From assembly GCF_003443535.1 (NCBI RefSeq), contig NZ_CP031946.1, positions 3,555,001-3,619,000 on the forward strand: a stretch of DNA of 64,000 bases, written 5' to 3'. Under the pieces are notes generated by a model, which did no database searches, was not told the DNA's origin, and saw only the letters and a list, made by a program, of their open reading frames with translations. Made by a program: the position numbers and the translations under genes. Numbering within the stretch: the stretch's first letter is position 1; each line of letters starts with the position of its first letter. Below are positions 20,640-28,776 of the stretch, piece after piece. This DNA is from Ruegeria sp. AD91A. GTDB lineage: Bacteria; Pseudomonadota; Alphaproteobacteria; Rhodobacterales; Rhodobacteraceae.

Positions 20640-20977
20640 TCCACGGTGAAGGAAAACTCGCCTTGCATCGCATGGCCGTCTTCACCTAAACCACGCCATT
20701 CGATGACATAGGTGCCGGTTCCATTGCTCGGCAATGGGATCGTGAATTCTTGACCAAAACTTGTCTGGTCGCCCAAATCCAGGCTTACTGCCGAGTGTTC
20801 TTCATGGGCCATTTCTATCCGTGTCAGCCGAATGTCCTTGGAGAAGTTGATGCCAATTTCAGCGGGCACACCGATTATTGTGGCTCCGTCGGCAGGGGTT
20901 GTTTCTTCGACCTTGGAATGCGCCAGTACGCCGCTGGGAAGAGCAGCCATGAGTGCGAGCGTTATGATCTTTTTCAT
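20636..20977 (-). CDS. copC: CopC-like periplasmic copper-binding protein
   Basis: A 113-residue protein with a signal peptide ending ...GVLA, so that the mature protein starts with His (HSKVEE). This is the usual CopC arrangement for Cu(II) binding. Other visible features are the TTPADGATI strand, HEEHSAV and the C-terminal DGHAMQGEFSF motif. It is a single beta-sandwich domain of normal family length. It lies between a cytochrome c gene and copD and probably hands copper to or from CopD. Confidence 0.85.
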   Translation of the reverse strand: MKKIITLALMAALPSGVLAHSKVEETTPADGATIIGVPAEIGINFSKDIRLTRIEMAHEEHSAVSLDLGDQTSFGQEFTIPLPSNGTGTYVIEWRGLGEDGHAMQGEFSFTVE

Positions 20978-20987
20978 GGTGCTGTCC

Positions 20988-21419
20988 TTAATTTATCCCG
21001 TTGGCACGTTGAATTTCACGAATGTACGCGATCACCATGGAGACGTCACCACGCGTCAAACCTTCGACGGGTGGCATGTCACCAAACTGCCAATGATGAC
21101 TTCTTACACCCTGTGAAACCGCCCTTTGAAAGGCTTCGTCAGCGTGGTGGCTGGGTTCGTATATTTTGTGGATCAGCGGCGGTCCTGAGCCTTCTGCTCC
21201 GACCGCATTGACGCCATGGCAGGAGGCGCAGGAAACATCAAAGATACGCTGGCCGATTGTCGCATTGCCCTCGATGGGCGGCATCTGAATTGCGACCATG
21301 GCTTCGCCCTCAAGTGTGCCTTGTGGCGCGGCTTCTTCGACTGGGCCAGAGCGAACAGCAATGAAAGCGGCGACGACGACAACGGCGCATACGCCGATTA
21401 GTAAGTGGCTTTTTTTCAT
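20988..21419 (-). CDS. Membrane-anchored c-type cytochrome (copper cluster)
   Basis: About 143 residues starting MKKSHLLIG. An uncleaved or lipophilic N-terminal segment (residues 4-22) is followed by a haem motif CASCH and a downstream GDMPPVEGL methionine ligand region. The frame extends to GTG 21461, but ATG 21419 has AGGATC at proper spacing. It lies ten bases upstream of copC in the same operon. The combination of two monohaem cytochromes with CopCD suggests a redox role, for example Cu(I)/Cu(II) interconversion or supply to an oxidase; this is inference. Confidence 0.78.
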   Translation of the reverse strand: MKKSHLLIGVCAVVVVAAFIAVRSGPVEEAAPQGTLEGEAMVAIQMPPIEGNATIGQRIFDVSCASCHGVNAVGAEGSGPPLIHKIYEPSHHADEAFQRAVSQGVRSHHWQFGDMPPVEGLTRGDVSMVIAYIREIQRANGIN

Positions 21420-21514
21420 GGATTGATCCTGACTTTGTGGAGGCTGGTAGTACTGCGACACATCGCGAACAGCAGCACGTGCTGATCACTTAGGTGCGCG
21501 AGGATTACGTTGCT

Positions 21515-21880
21515 TCAAACGTCAGGGGGTCTGTAGGGGCTATCTGGTTCAATCAGCTTGGCTAGAGCTCCAATCTGTAACTCTCGGTCAATCTCAGATT
21601 GGTTCCACCCAACTTCGCCGCTCAGGGAGAGCAATACAACTGCTTGGCAAAGAGAGGGGTTACACTCTCCGGTTCCGAAACTTTCAGGGTCATGGTGGCG
21701 GCTTGGGGCCGAGACATCATCGATGTGCTTTGCCACAGCAGAGTGTTCCGTTGATAGCACATGGTCCTTGCAGTGAAGGCCAACGCAGCCATTTGACAAC
21801 GTATGAGCAACGCCGCCAAATCCAGTCAGGATGACCAGAATGCTGATCAGTAGCGAAAGTGAGTATCGTCGGATGACCAT
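21515..21880 (-). CDS. Small exported protein with paired cysteines (unrecognised)
   Basis: A 121-residue protein that I do not recognise. It has an N-terminal hydrophobic segment (about residues 7-27) that is a signal peptide or anchor. Two cysteine pairs follow (C-x4-C near residue 33 and C-x4-C near residue 74), with several His residues between them, some in HH and HSAVAKH patterns. It would be the first gene of the copper/cytochrome operon. The Cys/His pattern suggests metal or copper binding in the periplasm, which is inference from composition and context only. Confidence 0.55.
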   Translation of the reverse strand: MVIRRYSLSLLISILVILTGFGGVAHTLSNGCVGLHCKDHVLSTEHSAVAKHIDDVSAPSRHHDPESFGTGECNPSLCQAVVLLSLSGEVGWNQSEIDRELQIGALAKLIEPDSPYRPPDV

Positions 21881-22200
21881 GGCAAAGGACGCTACTGTAT
21901 GGGAACACGCATGACAACGTCAGCACCTCTGGTTTTTTCAGTCGCGACCAGCTTTAGCTTGGGCTTTCCACGGATGCTGGCCCTGTGACGTGGAGCACTT
22001 TTCACTGGATAGCGGCAGGTTCAGCTGTATCAACAATCAAGACAGGGCGCTGTCAAAACAAAGGTTAAGCCTCGGCTATCATGGTCCCCCAACTGGAAAG
22101 ACCACCTTCCGTTTCACAGATGATTGTATCCATGCCAGTCGCGGCATCGGTTCCGAAATGGCAGTTCGCAAATGCCGGAACGCTTTAAAAGGTTAAGCTA

Positions 22201-22450
22201 GGGTCAGTATTCAAAACCAGCAAATGACGGTTGCCGCGAATGCGATTGCTGAGATGAAGACCTTGGGACAAAGGTCATGGCGTGTCGCCACGCGCCCCCG
22301 GTCCCTGAGCCTGCCAAACATAATCTCGATGCGATTTGTATATGCGCCTGTCGTACTTGACTGGCGTCTTGCGTTGTTTTCGACCGGGGATGACCATGGT
22401 TGGCCGGGCTTCAGCCGGGCACTCCGCGCAATACAAGCGAATTTATCAGC
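22201..22450 (-). mobile_element. IS5-family (IS427-like) transposase C-terminal remnant
   Basis: Read on the minus strand, the end of this stretch encodes NRIEIMFGRLRD...RVATRHD...CPKVFISAIAFAATV, a characteristic C-terminal segment of IS5/IS427 transposases. Just upstream, a different frame encodes PGRKQRKTPVKYDRRIYK, the part that normally precedes it. The gene is therefore frameshifted near 22350 as well as truncated. After the stop at 22211 the sequence ends with ATACTGACCC followed by TA, as expected for an IS end at 22201 with a TA target. The 5' part and the other end are missing. Confidence 0.8.
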
Positions 22451-22616
22451 ATCTGGCACTGACCCGCACCAAAATACCTTCAATCGATCCGGGCCTAATG
22501 GTGAAAGCTTGGCTATAGCCCGGTTAACGGAATTGGGTTTCTCGACACTTACGCACGAAGCAACCAAACTCCGGCGTCCCTGTCAAAACTCTAATAGATG
22601 AAAGCAGTTGCAGCAA

Positions 22617-23006
22617 TTAAGCTGACCGGTTTCCGCGAAGTTTGCCCAAACCAAACAGCCCGCCCAAAGCCCCAAGCAGCAGCAGCCAACTGGCTGGTAT
22701 CGGAACAGCCGCAAGGTTTGCCTGCGCCACGGTGCCTTCCGTCACGCCCTCCTCTTGATCTGTAGGTTCCCGCAACAATTCCAGCTCTTCAAGATGCCGA
22801 TCGTTGTCATAGGTTTCAGAGATCTGGGTCAAACGGAGGTTTTCCCATTCCAATTCTGCTAGATGTTTTTCGCTGTCAAAGTCTGAGAGAAGCTCGGATA
22901 GAACTTCATCATCATCCACAGTCACGCTTCCCGACCCATCCGAGATGGTCAAAGCTTCTGAATCTCCGGCGCAAAACAGAACCACTAATGCGCAAATAAC
23001 TCTCAT
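22617..23006 (-). CDS. Small exported protein with VPLPA-type C-terminal sorting tail
   Basis: A 129-residue protein with a short signal peptide (about 18 residues) and an acidic middle rich in Glu, Asp and Leu. The C-terminal tail is VPIPASWLLLLGALGGLFG followed by a basic end (KLRGNRSA). The tail has the motif, hydrophobic helix and basic end of the VPLPA-CTERM/PEP-CTERM sorting signals processed by exosortase-like enzymes in Rhodobacteraceae. The middle is two imperfect repeats around DSEKHLAELEWENLRL and DNDRHLEELELL. No sorting enzyme is encoded in the window. The function of the processed protein is unknown. Confidence 0.65.
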   Translation of the reverse strand: MRVICALVVLFCAGDSEALTISDGSGSVTVDDDEVLSELLSDFDSEKHLAELEWENLRLTQISETYDNDRHLEELELLREPTDQEEGVTEGTVAQANLAAVPIPASWLLLLGALGGLFGLGKLRGNRSA

Positions 23007-23162
23007 AACTCACCCCCACGACACTGATGTTAAGCATAGCACTTCAGGATAATATTGCAAACATCGTGATAATTGAATAAAAATGTAGGCTTATGAAGTC
23101 TAACAAGAAATGACCGACACCGTTAAGCGGGCATAAGGATAGGGGGCTATCCAAAAGTATAG

Positions 23163-23357
23163 CTAACTCTGACCGACTGGCCCGCGTAGTTCCGGTTCGG
23201 TCGGTAACGCGTGATCAGGTGGTTCCACGCCATGCTTTTCCAGCCATTCCAACACTTCTCCCCACTGGGTTTGAATGCTTAGTGTGCTGCGGTACTCACG
23301 CAACTGTTCAAGCCGACATTTCAGGTCATACGGGATTGTTCGTGGCCATTTCTTCAT
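23163..23357 (-). CDS. Small SOS-box-controlled protein (64 residues, unrecognised)
   Basis: MKKWPRTIPYDLKCRLEQL is followed by a soluble, mixed-charge protein that I cannot assign to a family. There is no signal peptide or membrane segment. Its start codon lies only seven bases downstream of an exact alphaproteobacterial LexA box, and no Shine-Dalgarno sequence precedes it. A leaderless message under SOS control is therefore likely. Helical content with aromatic residues suggests a small DNA- or protein-binding factor, but that is a guess. It lies 480 bp outside the left end of the tRNA-Ala island. Confidence 0.6.
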   Translation of the reverse strand: MKKWPRTIPYDLKCRLEQLREYRSTLSIQTQWGEVLEWLEKHGVEPPDHALPTEPELRGPVGQS

Positions 23358-23364
23358 GACGTGT

Positions 23365-23392
23365 GTTCTATCTTTGTTCTGTCACGGGTCAA
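23365..23392 (-). promoter_or_regulatory. LexA (SOS) box overlapping a promoter
   Basis: GTTC-TATCTTT-GTTC at 23365-23379 is a perfect match to the alphaproteobacterial SOS consensus GTTC-N7-GTTC. On the minus strand TTGACC (23387-23392) and TAGAAC (23365-23370) are spaced 16 bp and form a plausible sigma70 promoter, with the LexA box lying over the spacer and -10. Transcription would start within a few bases of the ATG at 23357. Confidence 0.7.
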
Positions 23393-23512
23393 CCGGTTGT
23401 CGCGCTTTGAACTTGATGCGTCGGCAAAATTAGTGACTACTGTGAGTCATGACGGACACTGTTTCCAGTGTCCGTCTGCTAGACTAGTTTCTACACTTGG
23501 GTCGTTGCACTG

Positions 23513-23623
23513 TTACTTGTGGCCAAACTTTCTCAGTGCGACGACCAGACCTGCCACCGATGCTACCGTTCCAATTACGGTTATGACATCAATCAGGCTT
23601 AGAGCGGTACTGCTCATACCCAT
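23513..23623 (-). CDS. Possible 36-residue membrane peptide
   Basis: A short minus-strand frame encodes MGMSSTALSLIDVITVIGTV, then a continuous hydrophobic stretch ending in VVALRKFGHK. It has one predicted membrane helix and a basic C-terminus, like small regulatory or toxic membrane peptides. There is no clear ribosome binding site. It lies between the SOS-controlled gene and the island edge. It may be chance, so confidence is low. Confidence 0.3.
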   Translation of the reverse strand: MGMSSTALSLIDVITVIGTVASVAGLVVALRKFGHK

Positions 23624-23836
23624 TAGCTTGAACTGTCCAGCGCTTGGTTAAAACCGAAAAGATACAGTGTTTTTGACATCTTTTTTGTTGACAGTGGGTG
23701 GGTGAGTCGTCGGTCAAACTAGCGCATATTGCCCATACTGCGGACGATAGCGAACCCCCAACGTACCCCCGAGGGGCGCGCGCCTGACCAAGACGAGCCG
23801 AGACAGCTCGCAAATGCTTGTAGTTGTGTGATAATT

Positions 23837-23906
23837 TGGTGGAGCCTAGGGGAGTCGAACCCCTGAACTCTTGCATGCCATGCAAGCGCTCTCCCAACTG
23901 AGCTAA
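23837..23906 (-). repeat. Left attachment site: displaced tRNA-Ala 3' fragment
   Basis: These 70 bases match 45481-45550 with one difference (A at 23867 against C at 45511). They include the anticodon arm, T-arm and CCA of tRNA-Ala. Beyond 23906 the sequence diverges from the real tRNA, and the would-be 5' acceptor strand GCGCTTT cannot pair properly with AGGCTCC. A tRNA finder may still call it a tRNA, but it is best read as attL/attR of the island. Confidence 0.85.
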
Positions 23907-23983
23907 AAGCGCAAAGCCATTGATGGTGTTGGTTCCGAGGCATTCTTTCGGTGCTTCGGAACCCGCTCGTTTAGTCAAGAGAA

Positions 23984-24796
23984 ATGAGAATTGTCATGAT
24001 TAACAGAAGCCTGATTGCGACATCCGCCGCAATGACATCGTTGGCTGCAAGTGCTTCATTTGCCGAACCGATCCCACTTGCGGGCCAAAGTGAAGATGAA
24101 TGGCGGCAGACGTTGGCGATCTATGCCTTTTTACCAGCAAGAACGAGCGGAACGTCAACCGTCGCTGGTGCCACCATTCCGCTTGATCTTGATTTTGGCG
24201 ATGCGCTAGAGCTTTTGGATTTTGCTGCCGCTGGCCGGTACGAAATCTGGCGCGGCGATTGGGGTTTCATAATTGACGCTAACTATGTCTCTCTGGAGGC
24301 AGATGGAAACCTACCAACTCCAGGAAGTGCCGCGTTTACTGCTGATATCCGACAAAAATGGATTGGCTTGCTTGCGGCCTACAAAGCTGTCGATGCTGTC
24401 AGTGACAATGGCCAGCGCTACGCCGTCGATCTGCAATTTGGTGCTCGCTACAACTCATTGAGGCAAGAAATCACAGTTTCGTCGCCCCTGCCAGTTCCTG
24501 TTCTTGGAGGAGATCAGGGATGGTGGGAGCCAGTAATTGGTGCTCGCGGCACATGGGTACTTAATGACCAATGGACAGCAATTGCATCATTGGACCTTGG
24601 TGGTTTCGGCGCGGGGGGCAACGATTTGCAAATCGGCGCCAACATCGGAGTTGATTGGCGCGCTTGGGACAGCGCGTCACTTTTCTTTGGCTGGCGCTAC
24701 TACAGCATGGATTATAGCGACAGCCTCTCTACAGGTGCATTTGAATATGACGTTGATCAACATGGTCCGGTGCTCGGTGTTAAATTCAGATTCTGA
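23984..24796 (+). CDS. Outer-membrane beta-barrel protein
   Basis: A protein of up to 270 residues with a signal peptide ending ASA-SFAEP, followed by alternating amphipathic strands and a terminal Phe (GVKFRF), the usual C-terminal signal of outer-membrane barrels recognised by the BAM complex. Visible strands include YEIWRGDWGFIIDANYV, FGARYNSLRQEI and FFGWRYYSMDY. The ATG at 23984 follows AAGAGA; an internal ATG at 23996 is also possible. Its function (pore, receptor or structural protein) cannot be told. It is the first gene inside the left end of the island. Confidence 0.7.
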   Translation: MRIVMINRSLIATSAAMTSLAASASFAEPIPLAGQSEDEWRQTLAIYAFLPARTSGTSTVAGATIPLDLDFGDALELLDFAAAGRYEIWRGDWGFIIDANYVSLEADGNLPTPGSAAFTADIRQKWIGLLAAYKAVDAVSDNGQRYAVDLQFGARYNSLRQEITVSSPLPVPVLGGDQGWWEPVIGARGTWVLNDQWTAIASLDLGGFGAGGNDLQIGANIGVDWRAWDSASLFFGWRYYSMDYSDSLSTGAFEYDVDQHGPVLGVKFRF

Positions 24797-24885
24797 TTTG
24801 CACAACACCATCTATGCTCCAGCACTGAATACGATTTGAATGTCAGCTTCGTCCGCAAGCCGGTCGTAGCTAAGTTTTGGGAGAG

Positions 24886-24910
24886 CGACCGCTTTTGGTG
24901 AGAGCGGTCG
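24886..24910 (+). terminator. Possible terminator after the barrel gene
   Basis: CGACCGCT (24886-24893) pairs with AGCGGTCG (24903-24910) around a nine-base loop, followed by TTCCTGTT. It lies about 90 bp after the stop codon. The T-tract is weak. Confidence 0.4.
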
Positions 24911-25316
24911 TTCCTGTTCAAAACTCCGGGTTTTTCGGGGGTGAACGTCCGCTCAAAGCCGCTAATCCGTCATCTGAGTAAACCCGTCAGATGACTGCGT
25001 TGAGCCCGAAGTAGACGATTTCTTCGCAATGATCGCCAGAGTTAATCTAGCTTTCAGTTTTTAGTTGAACGGACCCCGCCCGGTCCGGAAACACCTCGCG
25101 GCTTTCAGCCGACATTAGATGAGCTAGCCAACGATATTCACTGTCTCACAATCCTCTTTATGACCGCATCGCTGGCCTAAAACAGACCCAGCGTGCTTGC
25201 AACGTAGCCGCTGATCCATCATCCTCACATAAGAAACGTTGGTGTTTGCGTTGTCAGCTTTTGGTCCGGTGTGGCGAATGCAAATCCAAAACGAATTGCA
25301 ACGCGGAGGACGATCT
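24911..25316. repeat. Intergenic stretch with inverted repeat and island 10-mer
   Basis: There is a perfect nine-base inverted repeat (GTCATCTGA at 24969-24977 and TCAGATGAC at 24987-24995) and the 10-mer GAACGTCCGC at 24943-24952, which recurs in other gaps of the island. GCGTTGAGCCC follows near 25000 and also near 27570. No gene is convincing here. The ribosome binding site of the next gene (GCGGAGGA, 25302-25309) closes the stretch. Confidence 0.5.
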
Positions 25317-27251
25317 ATGCCGATTTCAAAAAAACCTTGGACGCGGCGAATAGGTGCGTTCGCAGTACTGACCTTTGCAACTGGAATTGGTCACAGCTCA
25401 ACTGCTCAGGTGCAAGATGTGCTTCCCGCAAAAGAAGATGTGACGGCCAATTTCGAAACCGACCACTTTTCACCTTATGCAGGACGGAATTTCCCGACTC
25501 GGGTATTGTGGGGTGACACGCACTTGCACACGGAAGTTTCGGTGGACGCTGGAACAATGACCCGTATGAGCCAAGAGGAGGCGTTCAGGTTTGCGCGCGG
25601 TGAAGAGGTCACTACAACTCATGGACTTAAAGCAAAGCTAGGACGCCCGCTGGATTGGCTGGTAATAGCGGATCACGCTGAAATGTATGGGCTGATGCCT
25701 CAGCTTCTCTCTGGTGACCCGGACTTGCTATCACAACCACAAGCCAAGGCATGGTATGATGAATTGGTCACAAATGACCCTGATCGGATCTTCGCAACGG
25801 CTATGGAGATCGTTGCGTCTCTTTCTCAACCGACTCCACCTTTCGAAGGCACCAAGGCCGTAAAAAACGCTTGGAGAAAGTACACAGCATTGGCGGAGCG
25901 CTACAATGAACCGGGCGTTTTTTCGGCTCTCATTGGATATGAGTGGACCTCACAGGGAGGCGATAACATTCATCGCAACGTGATATTCCGCGATGGTGCC
26001 GACATGGCAAACGCTGTTGTCCCTTACTCCCAGTTTGACAGTCAGAATCCTGAGGACTTATGGGCGCATTTGGCTGAGTACGAAAATCGCACCGGCGGTG
26101 ATGTGCTCGCCATTCCACATAACGGCAACCTCAGCAACGGCCGCTTGTTTAGCGTTTCAAACTTTGATGGAACGCCTCTCACAGCGGAAATGGCCACCTT
26201 ACGTGCACGGTTTGAACCGGTCATTGAGACTACACAAATCAAAGGCGACAGCGAGGCCCACCCATTTCTATCTCCCGACGACGAGTTCGCGGATTTCGAC
26301 ACGTGGGATGCGTCAAATCTCAACGGTACGCAAGCCAAGACACTAGATATGTTGCAGTATGAATACTCCCGTGAGGCCTATAAAACCGGTCTAATGTTGG
26401 AAGATACAATTGGTATTAACCCCTACAAGGTTGGCCAAATTGGCTCCACCGACGCGCATACCGGTATGGCTGCGGTCGAAGAAGAGAACTTTTTTGGCAA
26501 ACACTCTGGTGTAGAGCCAGAGCCAAATAGGTGGGAGCACGTGGTCATCGAAGCCCCAAACCCGGAGTTTACTATTTATGGGTGGCAACAAGCTTCGGGT
26601 GGATATGCCGCTGTCTGGGCAACCGAAAATACGCGTGAGGCGATTTTTGACGCCTTGGAAAGACGTGAAGTATACGGAACCACCGGATCGCGAATAATGT
26701 TGCGCTTTTTCGGTGGATGGAACTTCGAGGAAGAAGACGCAAACTCGCGCCTTCCCGCTGATATCGGTTATGCGAAAGGTGTACCAATGGGCGCCGATCT
26801 GCCCAAGCGTTCAGACAACGGGGTGCCAAACTTCCTCGTTGCTGCGCTGAAAGATCCTTTCAGCGGCAACCTTGATCGTGTGCAGATTGTGAAAGGCTGG
26901 TTAAATGATGACGGGACGCGTGGCGAAAAGGTCTACGATGTGGCCTGGAGCGACGACCGGCAACCTGGCGCTGACGGTAAGCTGCCGTTAGTTGGCAACA
27001 CAGTAGACGTAGCAAATGCAACTTGGACCAATACCATTGGATCGCCTGAGTTGCTTGGCTTCTGGCAAGACCCTGATTTTGACCCAAACCGAAGAGCTTT
27101 TTACTATGTTAGGGTGTTAGAAATACCAACTCCACGATGGACCGCGTATGAAGCAAAACGCTTTGAAGTTCAGATGACAAACGACGTGCCTATGGTTACA
27201 ACCGAACGGGCTTATTCCTCACCGATTTGGTATACTCCGAGCGGTCAATAA
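25317..27251 (+). CDS. DUF3604 family exported protein, PHP-like
   Basis: A 644-residue protein starting at ATG 25317 behind GGAGGA; the frame is open 78 bp upstream, but that part lacks a site. A signal peptide (about 30 residues) ends near STAQVQ. The DUF3604 features are WGDTHLHTEVS near residue 60, VIADHAEMYG, GYEWTSQGGDN, AIPHNGNLSNG and IGSTDAHTGMAAV. The His/Asp motifs resemble the metal site of PHP phosphoesterases. The biochemical role of the family is unproven; a metal-dependent hydrolase in the periplasm is inference. It stands alone in the island between two repeat-bearing gaps. Confidence 0.8.
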   Translation: MPISKKPWTRRIGAFAVLTFATGIGHSSTAQVQDVLPAKEDVTANFETDHFSPYAGRNFPTRVLWGDTHLHTEVSVDAGTMTRMSQEEAFRFARGEEVTTTHGLKAKLGRPLDWLVIADHAEMYGLMPQLLSGDPDLLSQPQAKAWYDELVTNDPDRIFATAMEIVASLSQPTPPFEGTKAVKNAWRKYTALAERYNEPGVFSALIGYEWTSQGGDNIHRNVIFRDGADMANAVVPYSQFDSQNPEDLWAHLAEYENRTGGDVLAIPHNGNLSNGRLFSVSNFDGTPLTAEMATLRARFEPVIETTQIKGDSEAHPFLSPDDEFADFDTWDASNLNGTQAKTLDMLQYEYSREAYKTGLMLEDTIGINPYKVGQIGSTDAHTGMAAVEEENFFGKHSGVEPEPNRWEHVVIEAPNPEFTIYGWQQASGGYAAVWATENTREAIFDALERREVYGTTGSRIMLRFFGGWNFEEEDANSRLPADIGYAKGVPMGADLPKRSDNGVPNFLVAALKDPFSGNLDRVQIVKGWLNDDGTRGEKVYDVAWSDDRQPGADGKLPLVGNTVDVANATWTNTIGSPELLGFWQDPDFDPNRRAFYYVRVLEIPTPRWTAYEAKRFEVQMTNDVPMVTTERAYSSPIWYTPSGQ

Positions 27252-27654
27252 ACGCAGCGAACCTTCTCCAATGCGCAGCTGGCTGCTGTTTAATCAAATG
27301 TCTGCGCGATCCGATAGATGCGTTTTAAGAGCTGTATTCCAATGGCTGCTTTGTCCCGCATGCGAGACGTTGCACAGAGACGCAGAGAATGTCCGGATTG
27401 GATTTCGGCCGATTTGAGTGATTTGAACGTCCGCTTTCGGGAAATCGCGCTGTAGTGCCGCTACTCGTTCCAACTTTTGGTGGGCTCGCGACCACCAAAC
27501 TCGCCGCATGAGCAAAAGGCAGCTTCGTCCCGCTTAGTGGTCATTCGCGATTTTTCGACCAACGTCCGCGTTGAGCCCATTCTACTAAATGCTCCACGGT
27601 GCACGAATTTCCGATGATGGGTGAAGCATCACCAGCCGCACGGGACCCGTTGGA
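27252..27654. repeat. Intergenic gap with two copies of the island 10-mer
   Basis: GAACGTCCGC lies at 27425-27434, and CAACGTCCGC, one base different, at 27560-27569, followed by GTTGAGCCC. No gene was recognised; short frames here do not look coding. Confidence 0.45.
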
Positions 27655-28608
27655 TCAAATCTCCCACTTCAAGCCTGTTTCTTGTTCACTGACCTCCCAA
27701 AGCCTTGCCATGACGGTCTTGTCATACGCGTGTGGGTTCAATTTACCCTTGCCAACCGGGCCAACGGCTTCAAGGCGGCCCGTTGGCCCGTAAAGCGCGC
27801 GTTGTTCGGTCAAAGCCTCTTCGGTGGCGCACATGACTTCGGGATAGGACCCTTGCTCGGCAGTCTGAACCATCGGTGTTTTGGTCATGAGCCACCAGAT
27901 GAACCGCATCGTCCGGCTACCGCTCGTGCTGATCAGTGACGTTGCCGACGAGCCGGGATGGCAGACATAGACCTCGACCTCGGTGCGCCCGGCGGCGGCA
28001 AGCCTGTCCTGTAATTCATAGGCGAACATCATTTGCGCCAGCTTGCTTTGTGAGTAGGCGGTATTCGGCCCGTAACCCTCTTCCCAGTTCATGTCGTCGA
28101 ACTTGATCGTCTTCAGGCCCATGTTGTAGCCAAGACTTGCCACGACAACGATGCGGCCCTTTGAGGCTTCGATCCGCTCAAAAAGAAGGCCACAGAGTAG
28201 GAAGTGACCGTAATGGTTGGTGCTGAGCTGGCTCTCAAACCCATCCTCTGTCAGCTTGCGGGCTGGCACCTGTGCGATGGCCGCATTGCAGATGAGCGCA
28301 TCAATCCGGGGAACGGAATTCAGAACCTCGTCCGCAGCTTTGCGTACGCTTGCGAGGGAGGCCAGGTCCATGCGAATGAAGCTCACGTCCGCCCCGCTTC
28401 CGAACTCACTTTTCAGGTCCGCGACAGCTGCCTGAGACTTCTCTGCCGAGCGGTTCAACATCACGACTTTGGCCTTCTTCTTAAGAAGCGTCCGCGCGGC
28501 CTGGAACCCGGCACCGGCGTTGGCGCCCGTGATGAGGTAGGTCTTGCCGGAAAGGTCGCCGAGGCGCTCGGGCATCCAGCCTTTGGGTCCGAATGTGGTA
28601 TCTGGCAT
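27655..28608 (-). CDS. Short-chain dehydrogenase/reductase (retinol dehydrogenase-like)
   Basis: A 317-residue SDR with the Rossmann nucleotide motif TGANAGAGFQAA (about residues 28-39), the CNAAIAQ strand and the catalytic Tyr-x3-Lys in YSQSK. A Ser in VVVASLGYN is the likely third active-site residue. It resembles retinol dehydrogenase/WW-domain oxidoreductase type SDRs, which act on hydrophobic alcohols or ketones with NADP(H). The substrate is not predictable. An AraC-type regulator is divergent across about 170 bp and probably controls it. Confidence 0.85.
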   Translation of the reverse strand: MPDTTFGPKGWMPERLGDLSGKTYLITGANAGAGFQAARTLLKKKAKVVMLNRSAEKSQAAVADLKSEFGSGADVSFIRMDLASLASVRKAADEVLNSVPRIDALICNAAIAQVPARKLTEDGFESQLSTNHYGHFLLCGLLFERIEASKGRIVVVASLGYNMGLKTIKFDDMNWEEGYGPNTAYSQSKLAQMMFAYELQDRLAAAGRTEVEVYVCHPGSSATSLISTSGSRTMRFIWWLMTKTPMVQTAEQGSYPEVMCATEEALTEQRALYGPTGRLEAVGPVGKGKLNPHAYDKTVMARLWEVSEQETGLKWEI

Positions 28609-28776
28609 CTTTTGTCTCCTATCTGCGTTGGCGCGGGGACCGAGTGAATTGTGTTTCGGCTTGGAAATGCAGATAGCTCTTACCAGAATGCGGAAACAGG
28701 CGAGATCATCGCAAATACTTGCCCGATTGTATCAAGGTAGTTGCCTGCAACGATCTGGAGCCTTTACATCTCTCTT

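Noticed and set aside
23837..23912. Left tRNA-Ala copy as a working tRNA
   Set aside because: The acceptor 5' strand GCGCTTT does not pair with AGGCTCC, and the copy ends where the island repeat ends.
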